6,613 nucleotides of DNA from Phycisphaerae bacterium (GTDB lineage Bacteria > Planctomycetota > Phycisphaerae > SM23-33). A model generated the notes under the pieces. That model was not told the origin of the DNA, made no database searches, and saw only the letters and a list, made by a program, of their open reading frames with translations. The stretch lies in the NCBI GenBank assembly GCA_030754715.1, contig JASLZV010000106.1, positions 1 through 6,613 of the forward strand, written 5' to 3'. Below, one piece after another: positions 1 to 5,769 of the stretch. Within the stretch, counting starts at the first letter, position 1, and the number at the start of each line of letters is the position of its first letter. The position numbers and the translations under genes are program-made.

Positions 1-902
1 ATCGTGAGTTTCCAAAAGGCTTCGCTCACGGCTTTGGGCATATTCAGGAATCCTTCCGCCAGACGATATCGAAAGATCTCCATAACCCAAGGATAGTTCT
101 CTACCGTGCCGTGTACATGGTTTTTCAGATAGATGATCCCAAAGGGAACCGACACGGCTACGAACAGCAGACCAGTCAGGAACATATAGAGCACACGTTT
201 TTTCACGGACCATGGCCGCGGGGCGGAAACCCAGAAACCCAGCCACAGCGCAAAGCCCACAACAGGAGCGGCGACGGGGTGGACATACATCAGCGCGCCT
301 GCGCCGAGCATTATCCACGGCCATCGCCGCGGCTGATCGCGCCAGGAGATGGCCGCGGCCAGAAGGAAGCCCAAAGCGGCCGTCAACGACAACCGGGGCA
401 AGGGATCCAGAAACAGCCCCCAGGCCGTTCCCAGGCCCACCCGGATCTGTGGCAGCGTCATCAGCGCAAAGACAAAGGCCCACAGGCGCCGTCGGAAAAC
501 GGCGATCCCCAAGAGGTAGAATCCCAGGGCGTGGAGAAAGATCTCAAGCGGAAGCATACAGATGAAGGCGTCGCCGTAGTTTCCCGTGACGCGGGCCAGG
601 GCGCGAGTAACGGGTATGTGGATTGTGGCGTAGAACTTGAAGTTTTGCGGATCGTCAAGGAGGTCGTCCCCCTCAAACAGCCTCGGGTGATCGTAGGCCG
701 CGGCGAAGGAAGCGATGTTTCCGGCGTCGCTCGTCAGATCGGTGAACGGGGTAGAGCCGGCGGTTCTGGCGTGGTAAAAGGCGGCTGCAATGGCTGCGAA
801 GACCAGGACCGCCGCAAGATCGGACAAGCGCCTCGGCCACAAGGTGGTCCGGTCGCCCGTCGGTTCGAGTCGGTGGCGTTGGGTCCAGGCGGGCTCGCTC
901 AA
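1..902 (-). CDS. Partial multi-pass membrane protein, GT-C-like, family unassigned
   Basis: The reading frame is open from a TTG at 902 to the left edge, giving 300 residues with the C-terminus missing. TTG is chosen because GAGGAGG lies 8 nt upstream (917-911). The only nearby ATG (919) is out of frame and closes after six codons. A basic, polar N-terminus (about 1-28) precedes a first membrane helix (about 29-43). A long polar loop (about 44-112) follows, with acidic patches including SDAGN (58-62) and EGDDLLDD (77-84). Further hydrophobic stretches lie near 113-135, 141-165, 173-185, 196-224 and 237-259. A WGLFLDPLPR segment sits at 161-170. One helix followed by a large acidic loop recalls GT-C glycosyltransferases that use polyprenyl-phosphate sugars, but no diagnostic motif is certain. 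The gene follows the GT2 gene by an overlap of signals, so co-translation is likely. It could equally be an uncharacterised polytopic membrane protein with no transferase activity. Confidence 0.8.
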   Translation of the reverse strand, partial: MSEPAWTQRHRLEPTGDRTTLWPRRLSDLAAVLVFAAIAAAFYHARTAGSTPFTDLTSDAGNIASFAAAYDHPRLFEGDDLLDDPQNFKFYATIHIPVTRALARVTGNYGDAFICMLPLEIFLHALGFYLLGIAVFRRRLWAFVFALMTLPQIRVGLGTAWGLFLDPLPRLSLTAALGFLLAAAISWRDQPRRWPWIMLGAGALMYVHPVAAPVVGFALWLGFWVSAPRPWSVKKRVLYMFLTGLLFVAVSVPFGIIYLKNHVHGTVENYPWVMEIFRYRLAEGFLNMPKAVSEAFWKLT

Positions 903-910
903 TGGCGGCG

Positions 911-917
911 CCTCCTC
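911..917 (-). promoter_or_regulatory. Shine-Dalgarno GAGGAGG that decides the TTG start
   Basis: The minus strand reads GAGGAGG at 917-911, then eight bases, then TTG at 902-900. This near-perfect anti-16S match overlaps the last bases of the GT2 stop codon (918-916). It is the main reason for placing the membrane protein start at a TTG rather than at the nearby ATG, which leads to a stop. Confidence 0.7.
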
Positions 918-1818
918 ATGGCCGGCGGGCGGAGACCGGATAGGATTCTTCCTCGAACTTTTCCTTGCGCAGGGCCACAATCTGATCGCAAATGAGCCCC
1001 ATGAAGAACGTCAACAGTCCCGAGATGACCACGGTGGACGCCAGCACGGGCACGCCGTGCCCTGTGAACACGGCCATGGCCACACCATAGATAAGTCCGG
1101 GAACAATCTGGAGCAGACTCAAGAAGGTGAAGAAAGCAAAGGCCTCAAACAAGATCAATATCCTCACCATCAGATGAATGGTTCCCAATCCGTCCCGAAG
1201 GACCCTGACGGTGGAGCTGCCGACGCGCGGTTCGCTTATGATGTCCTGATACTCCACGCGGTAGCCCCGTTTGAGCATCAGCAGAGTGGACGTGGCGGAG
1301 GCCGAGAAGCCGTCGGGTAGCAGGTGCAAGTATCTCATGATGACCTCCTTGCGGAAGCAGCGGAGGCCGGAATTCAGGTCGGGGATTCTCTCACGAACAA
1401 TGAACTGAGCGATGATCCTGAGGACCCACTTTCCCGGAAGACGGTCGACCTTGTAGTCCGAGCCCCTGGCCCGGACGCCGATGACGGCATCGGCCTGCCC
1501 GGCCTGCACGGGGCCGACAACTTTGGCCAGATCCTCGGGGCGGTGCTGCCCGTCGGCGTCAACCCAGGCCACGGCCTTTCGCGAGGAGTTTCGCAGGGCC
1601 GTTTTGATCGCCGCCCCGTAGCCGATGTTTCGCCCATGCGACAAGACGGTAATGCCCTCGACGCTCCTGGCGATTTCCAGTGTCTCATCGGTGGAACCGT
1701 CATCGACAAACAGTATTTCGGCGCCGGGAAAGTGCTCGTGGAGGTCGGTCAGGGTCTTGTGGATGACGTCGGCTTCGTTGTAGGCCGGAACACAGATGCT
1801 CAAATTATCGTATTCCAT
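916..1818 (-). CDS. Family 2 glycosyltransferase, DPM1/polyprenyl-phosphate sugar synthase-like
   Basis: This is a complete 300-residue protein. It is predicted to transfer a sugar from a nucleotide donor, most likely to a polyprenyl phosphate at the cytoplasmic face of the membrane. The GT-A core is clear: the nucleotide-binding start ICVPAYNEADVI (8-19), VDDGSTDET (38-46), the RNIGYGAAIKTAL stretch (63-75), the metal-binding DAD of WVDADGQHRPEDL (85-97, D87 and D89), and DLNSGLRCFRKEV (147-159), typical of DPM1-like enzymes. Two hydrophobic segments (about 222-250 and 256-278) anchor the C-terminus, followed by a charged tail. The ATG at 1818 is the first possible start because an in-frame TAG lies five codons upstream (1836-1834). 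Its ribosome site is weak (an AGAAAGAA run). The stop overlaps the Shine-Dalgarno of the next gene, so the two are probably one operon. The sugar cannot be told from the sequence. Confidence 0.93.
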   Translation of the reverse strand: MEYDNLSICVPAYNEADVIHKTLTDLHEHFPGAEILFVDDGSTDETLEIARSVEGITVLSHGRNIGYGAAIKTALRNSSRKAVAWVDADGQHRPEDLAKVVGPVQAGQADAVIGVRARGSDYKVDRLPGKWVLRIIAQFIVRERIPDLNSGLRCFRKEVIMRYLHLLPDGFSASATSTLLMLKRGYRVEYQDIISEPRVGSSTVRVLRDGLGTIHLMVRILILFEAFAFFTFLSLLQIVPGLIYGVAMAVFTGHGVPVLASTVVISGLLTFFMGLICDQIVALRKEKFEEESYPVSARRP

Positions 1819-1878
1819 GGATGCGGGTTCTTTCTATGCCGCGCCCGCCTGGGGTAACACGGAATCCGCCGGGCGAGA

Positions 1879-1907
1879 GATATACGTGCGGTTGATACGA
1901 TAGACAA
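1879..1907 (-). promoter_or_regulatory. Candidate sigma70-type promoter for the glycosyltransferase operon
   Basis: On the minus strand TTGTCT (1907-1902) is followed by exactly 17 bases and TATATC (1884-1879). Each box matches 4 of 6 consensus positions. Transcription would start near 1872, leaving a leader of about 54 nt before the GT2 ATG at 1818. It lies in the most AT-rich part of an otherwise GC-rich 266-base divergent intergenic region. This is a pattern match by eye, with no test of background frequency. Confidence 0.35.
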
Positions 1908-2068
1908 ATCGATGGTGTGACGCAAGGGTGGAGGTGGTCCGCCGGTGTCGCGTCGAAAGGCCTGGCGCCATGCCACAGACGCCCCCGACCGCGGTCCGGC
2001 AGGAGGCGCAAGTGCAGGCCGGATACCGAGATTAGGCTTGGTCGGGGTCCTGGAATGAGATAAGATCG

Positions 2069-2078
2069 AAGGAAGGAG
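2069..2078 (+). promoter_or_regulatory. Ribosome binding site of the radical SAM gene
   Basis: The purine run AAGGAAGGAG ends 6 nt before the ATG at 2085. It is a strong Shine-Dalgarno and fixes that ATG as the start. No equally good promoter is visible in front of it. Confidence 0.75.
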
Positions 2079-2084
2079 CCGGCG

Positions 2085-3533
2085 ATGATCCATTCGGACG
2101 CAGCCAATCCCGCTCGTGTTCTGCTGCTGGAAGCCCCGTATCACTACGGCGCGGCCCAAAGCCTGGTCGGGGCGTACTTTCCTCTGGGCGTGGGGTACCT
2201 TGCGGCTTATCTTCGCCAGCACGGTTGTCCTGTCCGCATTTTCCAGCCTCCGGCGCGAGGAGGCTTCGACCCAGCCCTGCGCCGGGTTTTAGCCGACTAC
2301 GATCCAGCGCTGGTGGGGATCAGCGTGATGACGCCGTCATATCCCGAAGCGGTGCGTCTGTGCGAGATGGTGAAGAAGCACTCCGCCTGCAAGACGGTTC
2401 TTGGGGGGCATCACGTTTCGGCCGAAGGCGCGGAGGTGCTGAAGCAATCGCCGACCACCGACTTCGCGGCGGTAGGCGAGGGGGAACAGACGCTCCTGGA
2501 ACTGGCCGAGGCCGTCGGAAGCGGTCGAGAGGAGTTTTCATCGATCGACGGCCTTCATTGGCGCGACGCGAACGGGCAGGTGCGGCAGAACGCGCCGCGA
2601 GGTCTTATCGAGGACCTGGACTCCCTGCCGCTCCCGGCCAGGGACATGGTGGACATGTCGCGCTACCGCGTTCACAGTTACATTGATTTCGGTAAGCGAA
2701 GCGCGACGATGATCTCCAGCCGGGGCTGCCCGTTTAGATGCATCTTCTGCTCCAGCAGGCTGACGATGGGCAACCGTTATCGTTATCGCTCGGCGGAGAG
2801 CGTGCTGGCGGAAATTCGCAGCCTCGTGGCGGACTACGGGGTGGACCACATTGTCTTCGAGGACGACACGCTGACGCTTCGGAGAGATCGTATGCGAGAC
2901 ATTTGCCGGGGGATGCTGGAACTGCCCCGTCGCCCGAGTTGGTACTGCCTGTCACGTGTGGACACGCTCGACTATCCGCTGGCGAAGCTCATGCGCAAGG
3001 CCGGCTGCCGCATGGTGAACTTCGGCATCGAGTCCGGTTCGCCGGAGATTCTCGAGAAGATCGGCAAGCGGATTTCCCTGGAACGTGCCGTCCAGACCAT
3101 CGGGGATTGCACGCGAGCGGGCATTCGGACGCAGTGCACGTTCATTGTCGGGTTTCCCTTCGACACGCCGGAGACGCTGAAGGCGACGTTCGACGCCGCG
3201 CGGCGCATCAAGCCGACGATCGCGATTTTCTTCCCGCTGACGCCGTACCCCGGCACGCCGGTCTTCGAACAGTTCATGTCGCCCGAGCAGATCCCCAAGA
3301 CCGTATCGCAATGGCGCGGCTTTCTTATGACGGGCCCTGAAGGCGGCATCAGCGTCAACCCCGGCCACACCGCCGCGGAGCTTCGGCAGATCGCCAGCAG
3401 ATGGAATCGCCGCTTTCATCTTCGCCCGGGGCAGTTGCTTCGGCTGCTGCGCACGGTCGCCGGGCCCGAAGAGGCGATCCGCCTTGCCCGCAGCGGGCTT
3501 TATGTGCTTTCTTCCCTGTTTAACCGGGCGTAG
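2085..3533 (+). CDS. B12-binding domain radical SAM protein
   Basis: This is a complete 482-residue enzyme of the cobalamin-binding radical SAM superfamily, predicted to be cytoplasmic. Residues about 10-150 form a Rossmann-like B12-binding domain, with FPLGVGYLAAYLRQHG near the N-terminus, VGISVMTPSYPEA, the LGGHH turn (106-110) and GEGE (131-134). The linker DLDSLPLPARDMVDMSRYR follows. The radical SAM core has the 4Fe-4S motif CPFRCIFC (C215, C219, C222), FGIESGSPEIL (313-323), GFPFDTPET (356-364) and YPGTPVFE (388-395). No DxHxxG cobalamin-ligand motif is seen, which is common in this branch. The length is ordinary for the family, and there is no SPASM domain or extra C-terminal iron-sulfur cluster. 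Members methylate unactivated carbons or phosphinates, or perform ring chemistry, on lipids, antibiotics and cofactors; the substrate here is unknown. It is divergent from the glycosyltransferase operon and convergent with asnB, suggesting a role in modifying a glycan or lipid product. Confidence 0.93.
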   Translation: MIHSDAANPARVLLLEAPYHYGAAQSLVGAYFPLGVGYLAAYLRQHGCPVRIFQPPARGGFDPALRRVLADYDPALVGISVMTPSYPEAVRLCEMVKKHSACKTVLGGHHVSAEGAEVLKQSPTTDFAAVGEGEQTLLELAEAVGSGREEFSSIDGLHWRDANGQVRQNAPRGLIEDLDSLPLPARDMVDMSRYRVHSYIDFGKRSATMISSRGCPFRCIFCSSRLTMGNRYRYRSAESVLAEIRSLVADYGVDHIVFEDDTLTLRRDRMRDICRGMLELPRRPSWYCLSRVDTLDYPLAKLMRKAGCRMVNFGIESGSPEILEKIGKRISLERAVQTIGDCTRAGIRTQCTFIVGFPFDTPETLKATFDAARRIKPTIAIFFPLTPYPGTPVFEQFMSPEQIPKTVSQWRGFLMTGPEGGISVNPGHTAAELRQIASRWNRRFHLRPGQLLRLLRTVAGPEEAIRLARSGLYVLSSLFNRA

Positions 3534-3562
3534 GGGCCTGTTTTTCCAGGAGCGCGTCGTGC

Positions 3563-3592
3563 GGGCCGGGCATGGATCGAAGGGCCCGGTTC
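3563..3592. terminator. Inverted repeat between convergent genes, possible bidirectional terminator
   Basis: GGGCCGGGC (3563-3571) can pair with GCCCGGTTC (3584-3592) around a 12-base loop. In the plus-strand RNA this gives nine pairs, two of them G-U. It sits in the 57-base gap between the radical SAM stop and the asnB stop, and its right arm overlaps the asnB TGA. Neither strand has a U-tract after the stem, so it is not a canonical intrinsic terminator. In such GC-rich DNA it could be chance. Confidence 0.3.
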
Positions 3593-5483
3593 AGCAGAGG
3601 AACCGCTTCCACCACAACGCGAGTGTCAACAGCCCCCAGATCTTGTGGCTGTTGTCCGCACGCCCGTGGAAGTGATCTTCCAGCAGCCGCCCGACTGTTT
3701 TGGGTTCGAGAATCCCCATGTCCCTGACAGCAGCCGGAGAGAGGGCATCGAGGACAAATCCCTTTAGGTCGCTGGCGATCCAGCGGGGAACCGGCTGGTT
3801 GAAGCCTTCTTTTTTGCGGCGTATGATTTTCCGCGGCAAGCGGTGCTTCATGACCGCCTTGAGCAGGTATTTTTTGGTGCTGAAGCGTTTCATCTTGAGC
3901 GCGGGCGGGGCGGCAGCGCAGAACTCCACCACGCGGTGATCCAGGAACGGCACGCGTGCCTCGAGGCCGTGGGACATGGTCATCCGGTCGACCTTGAGCA
4001 ACATATCGTTGGGCAGGTACAAGCGTGTGTCGACCCAGAGCATCCGGTTGAGCGGATGCCGCGCGGCGGCCCGGCCGAAATACGAGCGGTAGAGGTCCAC
4101 CACGTCGGACCGCACGCCCGGGCGGTTCCACACCGGCGCCAGCAGGCCCTTTCTCGCCTCGGCGTCGAAGATCATCCGCCAGGCGGCGTGTGCGTCTTCG
4201 GCGGAGTATTCCGCACCGGCTACGAACTGGCGGAGTTTGAAATCCAGACTGATCTTTGCGTGCGAGACGGGAAGCATCCCCACAAGGGGCCCAACCACCC
4301 ACCGCCGGATGAAACCCGGCAGCAAGCGGTACAGGCAGGCGGCATAATAGGCCTGATAGGTTTCATAGCCCGCCAGAATCTCGTCCGCCCCGTCGCCGCA
4401 CAGGACCATGGTAACGCGCCGCCGCGCCTCCTGGGCCAGGTAATACATCGACACCATTGACGAGTCTGCCGTCGGTTCCTCCGCGTGCCACACCAGTTGC
4501 GGTAGTATCTGGGCCGCGTCGGCGGTTACGGTTCTCTCGTGGTGTTTGGCGCCGAGTCTCCGGGCGACCATGCGGGCGTACGGCGTCTCGTCGTAGGACG
4601 ATTCATCAAAGGCGATGGTGAACGTCTTGACCGGCGCCGAAAGGTTCCTCGACATCCAGTACGAAATGGCGCTGGAGTCGATACCGCCGCTGAGAAACGC
4701 CCCAAAGGGCACGTCGGAGACAAGACGCAGACGGATGGCATCTTCCATAAGGGCGTCGAACTCATCTATCCATGCCCGCCGGGGCTTGTGGACAGAGTCC
4801 TCTTTGAACTCCAACCGCCAATACTCGACGTCCTGCGAGCGGCCGTCCCGTTCGATCAGAAGGTAGTGGCCGGGCAGTAGTTGGCGAACCCGGGAAAACA
4901 ACGTGTGCGGGGCCGGCATCCAGTTCAAGGCCAGGTAATACGCCAGCGCCTCGTCATCGACCTCCCGCCCCAGGCGCGGATCGCAAAGCAGGGCCTTGAT
5001 CTCCGAACCGAACAGCAGGAATCGCCCCTGGTGTGCGTAGAAAAGCGGCTTGATGCCGATGCGATCCCGCACGAGCCACAGGCGCTTTCGCCGGGAGTCC
5101 CACAGGCCAAAGGCGAACATGCCGTTAAACCGCTCCAGGCAATCGAGACCCCACTGCTCATAGGCGTGAACGATTACCTCAGTGTCGGTGCGGGATCGAA
5201 AGATATGCCCGCGAGCCTCCAAGTCCCGGCGTATCTCGGCGAAGTTGTAGATTTCGCCGTTGCAGGTGACCCACACGGTCCGGTCCTCGTTGCACATGGG
5301 CTGTCTGCCGGCGGGGGAAAGGTCCAAAATGGCCAGCCGCCTGTGGGCCAGACCAACCGGACCGTCGACGTGGACGCCGTGATCGTCCGGGCCGCGGTGG
5401 GCGAGCCGGTCGGCCATCTGCCGGAGGAGGTCCGAGTCGATCGGAGCGTCGTCAAAGTGTAAGATCCCGGCAATGCCGCACAT
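3591..5483 (-). CDS. asnB: Asparagine synthase (glutamine-hydrolysing), AsnB-type amidotransferase
   Basis: This is a complete 630-residue two-domain enzyme. The N-terminal class II glutaminase releases ammonia from glutamine; the C-terminal domain adenylates a carboxylate with ATP and amidates it. The start at 5483 is chosen because it puts the nucleophile at Cys2 (MCGIAGI); a longer form from the TTG at 5522 would bury it. Glutaminase residues match E. coli AsnB: R49, NGEIYN (75-80) and D100. The synthetase domain has the pyrophosphate loop SGGIDSS (265-271), GDGADE (363-368) and the lysine-rich KKYLLKAV (537-544). It is longer than E. coli AsnB (554 aa) and ends in an HKIWGLLTLALWW-type tail, as in AsnB homologues of polysaccharide and exosortase-type loci. 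There the substrate may be a sugar acid or peptide rather than aspartate. Both domains look intact. The ribosome site is weak. It is convergent with the radical SAM gene and preceded by a structured leader. Confidence 0.95.
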   Translation of the reverse strand: MCGIAGILHFDDAPIDSDLLRQMADRLAHRGPDDHGVHVDGPVGLAHRRLAILDLSPAGRQPMCNEDRTVWVTCNGEIYNFAEIRRDLEARGHIFRSRTDTEVIVHAYEQWGLDCLERFNGMFAFGLWDSRRKRLWLVRDRIGIKPLFYAHQGRFLLFGSEIKALLCDPRLGREVDDEALAYYLALNWMPAPHTLFSRVRQLLPGHYLLIERDGRSQDVEYWRLEFKEDSVHKPRRAWIDEFDALMEDAIRLRLVSDVPFGAFLSGGIDSSAISYWMSRNLSAPVKTFTIAFDESSYDETPYARMVARRLGAKHHERTVTADAAQILPQLVWHAEEPTADSSMVSMYYLAQEARRRVTMVLCGDGADEILAGYETYQAYYAACLYRLLPGFIRRWVVGPLVGMLPVSHAKISLDFKLRQFVAGAEYSAEDAHAAWRMIFDAEARKGLLAPVWNRPGVRSDVVDLYRSYFGRAAARHPLNRMLWVDTRLYLPNDMLLKVDRMTMSHGLEARVPFLDHRVVEFCAAAPPALKMKRFSTKKYLLKAVMKHRLPRKIIRRKKEGFNQPVPRWIASDLKGFVLDALSPAAVRDMGILEPKTVGRLLEDHFHGRADNSHKIWGLLTLALWWKRFLC

Positions 5484-5547
5484 CCGCAGTTCACACCCTG
5501 TCTGTCCTTGCTGTACCCACAAGAGACGCTTTAAAAAGAAGAGACAC

Positions 5548-5602
5548 GGTCCCGCGCCGGGGGCCGGGGGCGGCCTTGGCCGGTAAGACCGGCTTTGCCA
5601 AG
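5548..5602 (-). promoter_or_regulatory. GC-rich structured part of the asnB leader
   Basis: Two foldable elements lie 65-120 nt upstream of the asnB ATG. The first (5575-5602) has outer arms CTTGGC and GCCAAG around an inner stem CGGT/ACCG with an AAG loop. That gives ten pairs with a five-base bulge; GCCGGT/ACCGGC is an alternative six-pair inner stem. The second (5548-5565) pairs GGCCCC with GGGACC on the minus strand with one C-A mismatch. A pyrimidine-rich tract ending in TTTTT follows it (5547-5533). The arrangement resembles a leader with an attenuator-like hairpin, but no known riboswitch consensus is satisfied. Confidence 0.35.
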
Positions 5603-5639
5603 ACGTTATCGCCGTTGGGAATCGGTTTGGGCGCGGAGC

Positions 5640-5655
5640 TACCTCTGCGGAGGTA
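5640..5655. repeat. Perfect inverted repeat TACCTC-TGCG-GAGGTA at the predicted asnB start site
   Basis: Six-base arms pair perfectly around a four-base loop. The repeat abuts the candidate -10 box (5655-5660) and covers the predicted transcription start near 5648. It could act as an operator for a dimeric repressor or as a stem at the 5' end of the mRNA. The pattern is directly visible; the function is inferred. Confidence 0.4.
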
Positions 5656-5683
5656 TTCTAGGAGGGCGCACTTTGTCGTACAA
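5655..5683 (-). promoter_or_regulatory. Candidate sigma70-type promoter for asnB
   Basis: On the minus strand TTGTAC (5683-5678) is followed by exactly 17 bases and TAGAAT (5660-5655). The -10 box matches 5 of 6 consensus positions and the -35 box 3 of 6. Transcription would begin near 5648, giving an asnB leader of about 165 nt. The -35 box lies within a short inverted repeat TTGT-CGT-ACAA (5673-5683). A second promoter closer to the gene, near the AT-rich run at 5528-5538, cannot be excluded. Confidence 0.4.
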
Positions 5684-5769
5684 GGGCATTATCGCAATCC
5701 GCCCAGGGCGCCGGGGGCGCTGCCGCGTGATTTACCGCCGATTGGCCAGGCCTACTTCCTCGCCCGCGG

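Noticed and set aside
111..995. A long plus-strand open frame opposite the left membrane protein gene
   Set aside because: Its product is rich in G, R, Q and P with no hydrophobic core or known motif. The minus-strand frame there encodes clear membrane helices, so this is a GC-driven antisense shadow.
2038..2066. TTGGTC-17-TAAGAT as a promoter for the radical SAM gene
   Set aside because: The predicted start near 2073 would fall within the Shine-Dalgarno, leaving too short a leader, and the -35 match is only 3 of 6.
1800..2222. Minus-strand open frames across the divergent intergenic region
   Set aside because: They overlap the start of the radical SAM gene and the GT2 start, have low-complexity P/R-rich products, and lack ribosome sites.
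3591..5522. A longer asnB starting at the TTG at 5522, adding 13 residues
   Set aside because: It would place residues before Cys2, which must become the free N-terminal nucleophile, and it has no ribosome site upstream.
5575..5620. Resemblance to a cyclic di-GMP (GEMM-I) riboswitch: GATAACG...GGCAAAGCC then a stem on the minus strand
   Set aside because: The second conserved block (GACGCAAAGCC type) and the second stem that should follow are missing, so the consensus is not met.
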